From Mya arenaria (lineage: Eukaryota > Mollusca > Bivalvia > Myida > Myidae): a stretch of 64,000 bases of DNA. The notes below the pieces were generated by a model. That model saw only the letters and a list, made by a program, of their open reading frames with translations. It searched no databases and was not told where the DNA came from. The stretch spans positions 63,477,479 through 63,541,478 of the forward strand of contig NC_069125.1 of assembly GCF_026914265.1 (NCBI RefSeq). The letters run 5' to 3'. The first letter of the stretch is position 1, and each line of letters starts with the position of its first letter. A program made the translations under genes and the position numbers. Shown here in pieces: positions 15,601-29,400 of the stretch.

Positions 15601-18600
15601 CAGGCATGCTATGTAATACTCTGACTACGCAAATTCTGCAACAATAGCAACAATAATTTATCATGTTGCATCATTCATCCAAAACACCAGCAGCAGGCAT
15701 GCTATGTCATACTCTGACTCCGCAAATTCTGCAACAATAATTTATCATGTTGCATCATTCATCCATAACACCAGCAGCAGGCATGCTATGTCATACTCTG
15801 ACTCCGCAAATTCTACAACAATAGTAACAATAATTTATCATGTTGCATCATTCATCCAAAACACCAGCAGCAGACATGCTATGTCATACTCTGACTCCGC
15901 AAATTCTACAACAATAGCAACAATAATTTATCATGTTGCATCATTCATCCAAAACACCAGCAGCAGGCATGCTATGTCATACTCTGACTCCGCAAATTCT
16001 ACAACAATAGCAACAATAATTTATCATGTTGCATCATTCATCCAAAACACCATCAGCAGGCATGCTATGTCATACTCTGACTCCGCAAATTCTACAACAA
16101 TAGTAACAATAATTTATCATGTTGCATCATTCATCCAAAACACCAGCAGCAGACATGCTATGTCATACTCTGACTCCGCAAATTCTACAACAATAGCAAC
16201 AATAATTTATCATGTTGCATCATTCATCCAAAAAACCAGCAGCAGACATGCTATGTCATACTCTGACTCCGCAAATTCTACAACAATAGCAACAATAATT
16301 TATCATGTTGCATCATTCATCCAAAACACCAGCAGCAGGCATGCTATGTCATACTCTGACTCTGCAAATTCTACAACAATAGTAACAATAATTTATCATG
16401 TTGCATCATTCATCCATAACACCAGCAGCAGGCATGCTATGGTATGCTTTGTCATGTCATGCTATGTCATAATCCAACTATGCAAACTCTTTCTAATTTC
16501 AGGAAATTGTATTCCTGATTTGTTAAAGAGTTTGTTACAATTGACACAAACTGATGAATATTCATAACAATTAGACCCATTTACTAGTCACCCTGGACAA
16601 ACAAATTCATTTGGACTTAGATTCTATATATTCTTCTGTTAAACAAATTATCAAGGGCAGTCGTAATCTGATTTAAGTATCAAATAAAACAGGAATTTGT
16701 TCCATCTATAATAATGTACAGCAGCCATACTAAAATATTTCACTCTCCTGAAACTTGATAAGACTTTCAGCACATTATATTATATACAAAAAGAGAAAAG
16801 CTTATCCAAAAGCATTAACAAAAAGAGAAAAGCTAAGTTAGAGGCTGCACATACCACTCTTTTGTAGTCGGAGCACCTGGACGAGAACCGGGTCAATACT
16901 GCAGGGAAGGCCGGCAGCTGAAGCCAGCTCATTCACCATCTGAAACACATACATCTTGTACAGTTTACTTGATTCAAACATATCGGCCTAGTTGCCTGTT
17001 TTGGTCATCCATCATCTTGACATTTCCAGGGCAATGACTCAAGAGTAACATCGGCGATCTGACTGATAAACAATCTCAGTTGAGATAATGCCAATTAGCA
17101 TTGCAGCCAAGTTTTGTGAAGATTGGCTCTGAGCGTAAATCTAAATGAAGTGTGACACCGTGGTCGCGGACGATGACACCGTACGACATGATCACCATAG
17201 GTCTGCCATGCTGCGCAGGAAACACAATTAATTGAATAGTCATGTACCATTATCTACCACATTTAAAGTGACCCTCTTACTCAATGTCAATGCGTATAAC
17301 AAACATAATTTTTGACTGATAAACCTTTAACTACTTACTTAATAATGCATTTATGGAAAATATTATTTACTGATAACAAGATTGTAACTGTGTATTTAAA
17401 ATAGGTGAAAATGCAAAAATATTAAATGATTGGTGAATGCTAAAAGATTTACTGTGATCTACTATGATCTCAAATGGTTGAAATACTGTGTTTGATGTAC
17501 ATTTCTTTCAAATTAAAATAGGAATAATAAAACAATAGTATTAATTGTGGTTAATCTTATGCGGGAGTAAGAGTGCATCTTTAAATGAGGTTGAATGCTT
17601 ATTTTTCATCAACCACATAAAATGTACACATTAAGGATTTATATATTATAATATTGTGTTTAAAAAAGCTTTAATTTTTCTTTAAAATGTTTATGTAAAA
17701 TATACCATAAAAACCAGAAACATATTTAAAAAAAGATGCTCGGCTGTGGTAAACCAGCGTGATGATTAATGTCCAAATGATTTGAATGTTCGACATGTTA
17801 TAGAGATTGTTTTTGTTTTAATTGTTGTTTGTCAATTCCTGAGTATGTGCAGCTTTTTGAAAGGAATATCATAACCATGCTCAGTATTACAGAGTATTGC
17901 AATGTTTGACTAAACACACGTTTTTTCAATACTGACATGTTTTTACTCCTAAAAATGTAATGCATCAATAATTAGTTATTGAGAACATGAGTCTTTTAAA
18001 ATGACTTAAATAAAATATCATTTTAAAATAAATATTTGACAAACAAATAGTACATAATAAAACATAAAACAACTCTTCATACATTTTTCACGTTTACTAG
18101 TAAGAATTTCTTTTTTTTATATTAAGAAAATATTTAGACAGGCTTGATTCTTATTTCAAAGTCAATTTATTCTCTTTAATTATTCAATTTATATCTCAAG
18201 GCATTTCTGTCCCTTTGAACTCCTTCATGCTCTGGAGCCAAAGGCCGCGGACTGCTGACCAGACCCATCAGGGACCCCGTAGTCCCCTGGCCCCAAGCAT
18301 TTTTCCACTAATTGGTCAGCGCTTTAGCACGACCCAAAATGATGTTTGTTAAGCAGGTCTCAATGCAAGGATGGAAAACAAAGCAGGACACCAAAAAGCA
18401 ATCAAGTCTGAAAACAATGTGTATACTATTTTTAGCGTTTTACTCCTTGTGTTACCCTTTAAAAGATGATCCGTCTAAACTTTTCTGGAAAAATCGATTT
18501 TTAAATAAAAGACTAACAGCATGATAAAATAACGACATGAAAAATGCATTTTGATTCTGTGCATATCATTTCAGTCTTACTTCATGAATGTTGTCATTCA

Positions 18601-20404
18601 TGAAGATCGAAGAACCAATAAGTTAAGACAACGGCAACATACACAACATAGATTGACAGAGCTTCATGCAATATTTCAGAGACTAGTTCTAAATGGAATT
18701 ACCATTATATACAATTTTATATCATAAAATCCACAACAAAAGCAAAACATGCAGATGCCAATGCCAAGCTGATCATGGTTGATAAAGGGGAATAATTCAC
18801 CAAACATTTAAGACAGAGTTATTGGATTCGCCACACATATTCATGTTGTTGTTGTCAAAACAAGAACTGAATGTTATGGATACTGGTTACTAATTTTTAC
18901 CTACATGTATTCACAAAATATGGTTGCAAATTTTCTAGACATTTAACTAGCTGGCACTGTCTTCTTTTGGTCTTGTAACCAGATTGAAAAGAACATGCAT
19001 GGTGTGTCTTACATACAGATACCCCAGTAGTAAATCTGACTGTAATCTCTGGGCCTGTGTTTACAAAACATGGTCAGGTTTTAGACTTAAACTTTGAATC
19101 TGACTTTTACCCCCATAAATTCTGTTCTTGCAAGAAGTTGGTGGAGGAAATGTATATTAAATATTTTCTGCACTAATCAAAATCTGATTTTGAGTTGACT
19201 CAGGCTTGAGCATTTGTGTAAACACAGGCCCAGGTTTGATCATAAACTGTATTTTCTGAAAATTTTAACCATCACCGGGATGTTCGATAGTAGATTAAAA
19301 GTAAGGTTCAACGATAGCAAAACACAACACTGAATCTAACCTTGCTTCTAATTGTTGAATGCTAGAGGCAAAATGGCAAATAAGAAATAGAAATAATAAG
19401 GAGAGTAATGTGATGCCTTTGAAGTATAAAAATAAATTGCTTCGGTATGACAATATAAAAGATAAGTTTGTCACATTGCTACAGAAATAATTGTATCAAA
19501 CTGTATCTTACAATGCAATGCCAATGGGTTAAATGAAAGTAATGAATCTTTAAAGATAGCTCATACAATAATATGATAACCAAAGATTACCGGTACCGTG
19601 GAACAGGACACAATTTCTCGAAATATCTTGTGTTCTTCATAACAGAATTAAGATAAGCTTACATTTGAAGAGTTTTTTTTGACTATCTTAATGGTAATCA
19701 TGATCAAATATTTTTTATTTAGTAAAATCAAGATTAAGTTATACATTTGGATTAATGCAATAAGCTACTTAAACTTGTTACGCTTAAGAAATTCGAGAAA
19801 TGGCAACCAGGTATACATGTATAGATTATTAGAAAACATAACTTTAGAAAGCTTTTGCGAACAAGAAGCAGAAATTATATGTAATAAAATAACTTCAGGT
19901 GCTAATTGTAATATTAAGCACTTAAATTTATGCCAAGATGAGGAAGCCATTTTACGATAAATTGTACGAAAATCAGACTTCCTATAAACTTTTTCTAGGA
20001 CACATACATGATTGAGAGTAGTACATACCATGGCATCCTTAGACTTGGGTACATAGTGGTGGATGTCCTTGACAGAGGCTATCATGAAGGGCACACGGTC
20101 CTCCAGCACCTGGAAGTTGTACATGTTCATTTAAAAAACTGGAAAGAATTCACATGTTTTGGAAGGCAATGAAACATTGACAAGATTTGGTAAGATAATA
20201 TCCGGAGTATTTCATTGCAAACAAAACCTTACATACCTTGAAATAATCAGTTTTCAAAGAAACACTGATGTCAAAATGAAATATTGTCATTTAAGAATTT
20301 TTGAAATTTTACTGATCGTACATCATTAAGGGCCTCTTGAGAGAGACTCCTGAAGGACAACAGAACCCCCACAATGGTCATCCGCAGCAACACACTGTCC
20401 ACAT
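12627..20404 (-). CDS. NCKAP1: NCKAP1 coding exons 26-32
   Basis: Exons: 20322-20404, 20029-20109, 16855-16939, 14241-14351, 13686-13798, 13345-13434 and 12627-12740 (stop TGA). They encode residues 907-1131. Exon 29 (14241-14351) is the one whose acceptor and first bases have been copied into the 14312-16450 array. The copy that joins the rest of the exon is the lowest-coordinate one. It uses TTGTAG as acceptor and phase 1, matching exon 28's donor. Confidence 0.95.
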
Positions 20405-23400
20405 CTGCAAAATGAAGTACCACAGTGGATTAAACTCTGCAAATATAATGATTCGAGTATTTGGTGCAATGGCCAAAAAATGGTACTTAAAGAGCCTGCC
20501 TACCCCTACTCATTGCTAAACTTGAGAAAACAGAACAGAGACAATAACAGGCAGTCACTGGTCACCACATCTGCAGTTAAGAATTACAATAACAAAATCT
20601 GAACCTACCAATGGTCTATTATCTAAGTACAACCTGCATAAATTCATAAATAAGTGGCCATATTGTTGATGCATAATTAGAGCAAGTTGATTAAGAATCA
20701 ACCAAATTCACATTTAAAACTAAGCCAAATGCAGGTCTAAAGTGCTAAGGCACCTTTACTGGTCCAAAGATTCATGTCCCTACTTCATATTTAAGGTGTC
20801 CACCAAAAGCAATCATTGATTCCAAGCCTAAAACTGTAGGAAGTTACAACTACATAGTACAACAAACAGTGGTACCAGTTAATAATGGCAATAAAAGCAA
20901 TAAGTGGGTTCAAGTTCACAGGTAAAACAAGTGGTAAAAGTTAATAACTACAGCAATCAATGGCTTCAAGTTTACAGCTTAAACAAACACATGTCTTAAA
21001 GCTGCACTCTCACAGATATATTGTTCTTACAACTTTTTTTTAGCAGTCTTATATATCTGGTTTTCATGCATTTTCGCAAAAAAAATTTTTTTGTCAAAAC
21101 GTTCAATCTGTGAGAGTGCAGCTTTAAGTACATGTATATAGATGAAACAACCAGTGGTCTCCAACTGTGCATCTGCTTTTAACAGTTAACCAAGGGGCAT
21201 AACCTGACAAGTATATTAGCCAAAAATGAGGGACTTCCTACACATGAGGCAGATCCATGATGTACTGGTATGACACTTCAACAATAGCTCAGGGGTTGCA
21301 TATTTGATCCTATGCCTCAAAACTAAAATACTTAACTGGCTTCCGAGAGGGACTTCTCGGAGTGCTATGAATCACTGCTATACACTGGAGCACATTAAAG
21401 AACCAGTGGTAGCTCTATCTGCTTGTGCACTATGACCCATACATAACCTATCAAGACTGAAACTTTTCCAAGGGCCGCTGCATATGAACAGTCTAGTTGC
21501 ACCATCAGATAAATATCCACACATTGTTGCATATACATCTTACGTGCATTGTACCAAGTTTCAAATTTACAAAAAACAACAGACAAGCAAAAATGCCAGG
21601 TTTCACTGAATCAAACAGACAATGATTATTAACTTTTAAAAGCCAAAAACTGCTTATTTATTTAAAAGAATTACAGTATCAACATACGAATCAAAGGGTC
21701 CAGTTGCAAAGTAAGGGAGAGATATCAAGAAAGAAAAAGGGCAGATAATCTTGTACACATCATAACTATATTGATCCTATATAAAACTGTTTACGAATGA
21801 ATATACGGTACACATATATAAGACAGAAACCTTCTGTACACTGCAGATAAATTTCCTTTATAAATACAAAAGCAAATCAATTTAACACAAAGAATAATAA
21901 TTAAACCATTTTTTGAGATGGTGCATTTTGTCAATTATCTAATTGTATTTAAGCGAATGTTTGCAACATCAATCCCTGCACATAATTCTCATAATGGCAG
22001 ATGTTTGCAACATTACAACCAGCACCTCATCCTCATACTGGCAGATGTTTGAAACATTACAGCCATCACCTCATCCTCATACTGGCAGATGTTTTTAACA
22101 TTACAAACAGCACCTAATTCTCATACTGGCAGATTTGCGACATGAAAAACCAGCACCTAATTCCTCTTAATGGCAGATATTTGCAACATGAAAACCAGCA
22201 CCTAATTCTTCTTAATGGCAGATGTTTGCAACATGAAAACCAGCACCTCATCCACATACTGGCAGATATTTTCAACATTGCAACCAGCACCTCATCCTTA
22301 TACTGGCTAGGGATAATGCCCTAAAAGCTTACATGAAAGAAAGAAATTGTATTGTTGACTGTACGTCATCGATATCATCACAACCGGCTAGATATCAATG
22401 ACGCAAGGTAGATTGCCAGCCAAGTGACTGGCTACATTATCAATTGTGTTATACATGTGTAGATACAAGTTCAAATCTAAATCATGTACTAGTGTGTTGG
22501 CAGAAAGAGTGAATTCATGCCATGTATTCATACTTAGATGTCTTAAATACTTGAGCAATATGTTATCGAACAAAAAAGAAGGGATCAACAATGAATTCAT
22601 GCATATAAAATAAAAACAGATGCTACAGGCAGGGTAATATTGCTTTCAAATACCTCTTTCTGAATGCTTTTCTTTTGCTAAAATAATGAACAAAACAAAA
22701 TGAACATAAACAAATAAAACATCCTCTACTGCTCGACATATCAGAAGCAGGTCTAGCCTAGTTTTTACTGGCATCAACAGACATTTACAGCGTGTTAGCT
22801 GGTTGTCAAATATGCTGCAATAATCATAACCAACTGGTGACATTAACAATATTTGTCTCATAAATTCAGACTTCAACATACATGCATGTAATACAATTTT
22901 GTAAATACAAGTGTGTTTCCTCCGGGTACTCCGTTTCATCTCACAGCATGAGACCACACTCATAAAACACATGCTAATGAGAGTGATATATAAGCTGCAT
23001 CGCATAATTTTAGGCCTTCAGAGATATATTTGCTTTTATAATTTTGGGGTATTTGAATAAATGACATTTCAGGAAGTTATTCTGAACATTTCATGATGAT
23101 ATCACTTATATTGCGTAAGAAACATGTTTACAAGTGAACCATGCATTGCACATTTTAAATACTAAATTTGACATTATTCACATGACGTCATATTGACATA
23201 ACAAAAATACAATTTATTCAAATGACATGCAAAATTAATGTATCAATATTTCAACTAGCTTATAATTTAATTTTTATCTTAGCATGAATCTTTATGGAAC
23301 ATAAATCAAGAATAAAATAAGATTCAATTTTGTATTTTTAACACATTGGGCCGTTTAATCACAGATTATAAATGCAGTCAAAATAAGTCAGGACAAAATC

Positions 23401-26400
23401 CGAGGTTACTATGGAAACATGAGTAAACCAATGGTCATAAACCTTCAAAAGAAAGAAGTTTGAAAGCAATTGATATAGATAGAAAAAATAATTATTTTGG
23501 GCATTTTTATTAATGATCATGTCCGAAGGCCCAAAATCGTGCGATGCCACTCATATATCAACTGTTGCAAAATAAATGCATTTAATCTAAGTATATTTTC
23601 AGAGTTGTTAAACGTCACTTAAAAAAGAAGGATGATTATTTATTATTATTTTTTTGCAGAATTTATGAGACATCTCTGCTAAAAAAAAATGTGGGGCAGA
23701 ATTTATGAGACATCCCTCCTAAACAAAGTTTGCAGTCCAGGTTTTGTTGTGTGGACTCACCAGGCGAAGTGTTGGCCCTCAAGTCTAGAAACAACAGGTA
23801 TGGGTTAGGTGAGTTCAGATTGAAGAGAGAAAAGATGAAGGATGGAACATGAAGGGACTCTGTATAAAAGGTAAACACATTTACTGACCTTAAGAACTAT
23901 ACATCTTTTATTTCCTTTTCTTACGATTACACTGTGGCTATTGTATTTAGAATGTGAAGTAAGAGAAACATAAAGTAGATGAATACCCATGAAATGGTAG
24001 AGTTGTTTCTACTCCTGAACAACAAATTGCATAAAGAAACAGAAATTAGGATATACATTGAACAAATTTCCTATAACTAAATGTACAATTTATGTTGTTT
24101 CAATAAAATAGTACTTACAAATTCATATCATAAATAAAATGTAGCAAGTCACCATATTAAGATAATAATGTTTGATCGTGTGAATATGTTTTTCCCGTTT
24201 ATTTTCAAAGCAAAGCCTCAGCTTCCCTTCCCTTTATTGACATGTGTAAAACCTACACTAGAAAAACAAAATCTGTTTTTCATTAGATTACCGGTAAACA
24301 TAATTTCTACTTACTGACAAGTTTCTTGAATAGTTCTCTCATAACCTCTGGCCGGTCGAAACTAGTTCTCAGCTGGGCCAACACATCCTTGTTTGCGACC
24401 ACAAGTTTCTGTGCATAAAATTTTTGAAGCTGTTAGAAAACACTGACTGGGTAAAAAATTGATACAAGATATACAGTAACAGAAATCTGCTGAAGGATTA
24501 CTAGAGCTGGAAAATACAATTCTGAAAATCAAACTACATATGTCTGAAAGGGAAAACAACAACTTTACAAGTAATAATAAGTGTTATTCCAGTTTCTAAT
24601 AAAACACAATCAAAATGTAAAGAAGTTTTCTAGTTATTATAACATAAAAACTGATTATTCCTGTAAAACTCTACTACTGCAGTGATGACTCTAGATTTAT
24701 GTGTTCCACCTGTGCCCCCACCCTACCTTGAGTTCCTCGACCTGATTGGCAACATGAAACATGAGCTTCTCCCCCATATACTTCATCCCGTACGGACCTA
24801 TCAGCTCCGCTAGCGCTTTCAACTCTGAAACATTAACCAAAGGTATATATCAGAGACATGTTCGAACATTTGTTTCAATTTTGCTAATCAAAATTGAAAT
24901 GGGTATATTTATAAATTCAAACCTGCATAAATTCATTTTTTTACTGTTTCTTTAAATTATGAATGCTTTCTAAACAATAAAGACACAAAACCCAGTTATC
25001 ACAATCCCCATTCCAGTATTACTTTCTTAAATGAAAACAACATTTTTCCAATGAGTTTTGCACAAATCAACAAACATACCATGCAAAGTTATGAGTTGCC
25101 AAGGTTTTTCCGACATACCTGTAAGGTCAGCATACTCCTCTGCAGCGAAGGGCACCTGTTGTCCCTCGTGTGGAAGACTGACAAAGGCCTTCTGGCTTGG
25201 GGAGAAGATGATCTGGCCAACATTACACGTCACCTTTCGTAGAAACACCTCTAGGTACCTGAGACAGCAAACCAACCATGTAAAATTGTAAATATCTAGT
25301 TGGGTTTCATGTTTCAATTAAAGTATAAGGGTGAATGTATGAAGCATATTCAATATCTGGTCAAAAGAATATTTTATTTTTTACAAATTTAAAAGTCTAA
25401 GGAAGTTGATCATCACAGAAATTAAACTACTTTATGATAGAGCTTTGATGCATAAATGAAATTTTCACATGTGTTACCAGTTGGAGTAGTTGTGTGTGAT
25501 GGTTTTCTCGCCACTGAAGCTGTCCAGGGCCTGTGTCTGCTGGGGAAGCACGTTGTTGAACACCCGGGCAATGTCAATGTGCACTGCAGGTAAGTTAAAT
25601 AATAAATAATATCTCTTCATCATATCCCCTTCATCTTAATCCAGACAATTCATTGCAGTAAGGTTGAGCTAATTTGAATTAATTTCACTGTGACGCCAAT
25701 GCCTTAGTTGAACTACATGTACAAAGAGCTATACACATATTTTAATTTCTTATATTTATTGCTTTAATTAACAATTATTTTTCCTCTCTCAAAATTAAGT
25801 CTAAATATAAGATATAACAAATAGTTTAAAGGTAACAAGATTCACCCAAACAAGTGAAACCTACCATAGTTTTCAATGGACTGGAGGACACTCATGATGG
25901 CCTTGACACTGCACAGCAGCTCCGAGGGTTTGGCAATCTCGTTTGTCTCTGGGTTGTACATCATCATACCCACCAGTGCCCTGCAATAACGCACATGGTG
26001 ATCAGTAACATTACACTAGGGTTTAGAATGTAGAACATTGCATCCACTTCATTACTGCTATGTCAATGTACATGTATATTTGGCACACGGATGATACATC
26101 AATAGACTACAAGATTTGTTTGACTTTTTCACTTTTTAAATAAGTAATTTTATGAATATTATATGTGATCTATAAGATTTACAGACATCTTAAGCAAAAA
26201 CAATATGCATATATAATTAGGCAACCATAGAAAGTCTCATGTACATTTTTATCCATAAATATTCATCCAGAGAATGCAGAAATGTGAAGGAAAAGACAAT
26301 GGGAAACTTGAAGCAATTTTCTTGACTATGATACCAAAGACATATATGATATAAGGAGAAAACGTCTGTACAATTTCATATTGTACTCAGCAGTAGTAAC

Positions 26401-29400
26401 AACAGAAGGAAAGGCTGGACATATGAAGGGAAAGACATGAGAAAACTGAAAGCACAGTATCATCAACAAAACTGACAAACACTTTCTATTAAGGCTCTTA
26501 TAAAAATAGGAGGCTAGTACATCTATCATGAATTCATTACATTTATTTACAACATTGATTTTTTTTCTACAGCGGCAATTCAATACTTTTAATTCCTTTT
26601 CCATCTAAATTGAAAACAACTTACAGAAGAAATACATGTATACCATAAAATATACAAACTCATTTATTACTGTATAACAAAACATGACTCCTAAATCATC
26701 ACTGCATTCATGATATGATCATTGCAGTAAAAGTTTGTGATTCATGCTGCTGTATGTGCTCAATAAAAAAGAAACAGTGAAAGAACAAAGGGAGTTATCA
26801 TAATATTGTACACCATTTCACCATCTTCAAAAAATAAAATGAGCAATAACAAATTATTATATTTATTATGCAACAAAATGTTTGATGCAAAAAACTATGA
26901 AAATATGGTCTATATCTTGCTGAAATTCAGCTTCAACGTTAGTAGGTTACATTTGAATTCAGGTTCCCTTATTATTTTGGTATAATTGCAATTGGTTTGG
27001 TGTCTTAAGATTTTTTTTTATTATGGCCTTGAAATAGTTCTATACACCAAATACAAGTTTGTGATAAAAACACTGGAAATGGCCTTGCTATATATCTTAC
27101 CGGTATTTTAGATGTGTATATTCAATGACAAATGATATTCCCCTTCAACTCACACTTCACAGTACATGTTATCATCAATCAATGTGTTCCATATATATTG
27201 AATTGTGTAGGTCATTTTAATACTTATGAAAGTCACTATAAATGCTATCTTAAAAAAAATATTAAGGAATAACATAGGATTTATAAGCAAGGTAAGATTT
27301 GTATGGAACCGTTTCTGTACATGTACAAAACTGACAATGACTAACAAAGCTTCACAAAGAGTTTACTGCCTTAAATTTGGAAATATCATTAGATATGCCA
27401 CTTTAACATAGATGAAAAAGTTATCTTTATCTCTGAAAGCAAGGGTATTTTGATTGTAGTTTTGATTTAATACAAAGCAGATATGTGACTTCCTAACATA
27501 CACTGTAGTATTAATTCATTAGCAAGAAAATGTCTTTATTTTCTTCACAAAGCTTCCATCTTTTTTTTCTAGTTGGATAAACAGACGCAAACACTTGTTT
27601 GTAGAAAATCAAGTTCTTATCTTGCTTAGAATCAAATATATGCAAGTTTGAAACTTAGTGTAACTGAAAACAATGTGTCTTTTTTCCAGAGAGGGTTGGG
27701 GCTGTTTCATCAAGGATCAAGGCTCAATTCCGTTCCCAGGAACGACCGTCATCTATGCAATGCTGCTGTTTAAAATCTGTGTTAGGTACAAAATTGCTCC
27801 AAGCATTCTTGATGAAACAGTCCCACGTCCACCATTTATATTAAGAATTCATAAATAAAGTTTTTTTGAACTACATGTAGAACTCATGCTATCTGATCGA
27901 TTTCTGATTTTGATCATGCTTTAAAAAGTATATGTTATCGTATAGAGTCTGCTCTTAAGGTCATGCATGTTTAGGGTACATTTTCACATCTCGCTACTGA
28001 CAGTCTACTTGTATTCAGGCAAAGACTTCAAGGTACATACTTATCCTTAAACACATCTTTGAATGTAAACATTCTTAAATAGAAATAATCAACAGTGATA
28101 AATAAGACAAGCTTCTTCTTCTTCTTCTTCTATATATACATAACAATCTTTCACGTCCGTATATTATATTATTATATATTATTAGCAAAAGTTATGAAAT
28201 GCTATACAATATATAAACTATTGGCATGAGTGTAATGTATCTCGATCCTGATTACAAGAAATTAGTAATTAATGACAGGAAAATAATTATTATTTGGTAA
28301 AAAGGGTCATTAAAAATTATAACAGGTATTATAAACAAGAGAGCCACACAACTATGCAAATGCTTGCCCATTATTCTCAGTTGATGAAGGCACAGAACTT
28401 GACAATTAGTTCACTATGAGTTATGAAACTTGCTACACATCTGCATATTGTGAAAGTGAAGAAGTGTACCAAGTTTGATCTCAATATTATCAATGTTTTT
28501 CAATTATGGCAGACATTAATGCTCTTGCAACAACAACATACAAGATTCCTGATGAAAAAACCAAGGCTATGCAGACACTATTACCTTTTTCAAAAACAGA
28601 GAATCTAATGTCATGAATAGATGAGAATAACATAAGTTTTTCTCATAAGACGTCAATCTTAAAATTAAATGATCTTGGTAGTGAAAACTTCCTTCTCAAA
28701 TACAAATACAAAAGTTATCTGTGAGAACATGTAGATAAACTTTCACCAAAAAGATTTATTCTAAGAAAGCCAGAACCTACTTGTTGAAGCGAGTTTCCAG
28801 CTGTTGGTGAAAGAATTCGCGCGGCACAAATCCGTGTTCCCAGACGTTGATCACACTACTGTAGTTGATGGCAAAGCACAGCTCTGTCAGGGCCATGTGC
28901 AGCTTGTCCATCCTAAAATACAAACATCTCATGTTAGGTTTTGCTTAAGAGTTTAAGAAGGGTGCTGAATCCCTGCCCTTTTTGATAGTACCCTTCTGCC
29001 CTCATGGAGACCAACATGTTCACCCATTCTGCCTTCATAGAATTGAATGTTTATTATACTTTTCTAAATTTGTTTTTTTAAAAACTAATCATATGATTAT
29101 AAATGCATACAATATTGATACATTTAGCAGCTAAAAACTAAAACCAGCTGAATGAAACACTGTTTACATTTGTGGTCATAATATTTTAAATTTTAGCAGC
29201 CCACTACAATATGCCCTTTCACCCTGCCCCTTTTCTGCAGTACAGTGCATTTGTTAAATCTTGGCTGAAACCCTAAGGTAGCAACTGAAAAATGCACAAA
29301 ATTAAGATAAAATTAATTTATGACATTAACTGGAACTACAAATTCTACATTTTTATGACACAACCCGGAGTTAATTTAATTTTCATTTAAGTTGAAGCTA

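Noticed and set aside
15704-16567. 287-codon plus-strand frame made of a 31-residue repeat ([10 protein letters not shown]...[10 protein letters not shown])
   Set aside because: It is the antisense reading of the exon-derived array. It stays open only because the units are 93 or 84 bp, multiples of three, and no start context or splice structure supports it.
18230-18310. GC-rich island in an NCKAP1 intron as a hidden exon or tRNA-derived SINE head
   Set aside because: The flanking exons join in phase without it, and I could not find convincing A- and B-box promoters.
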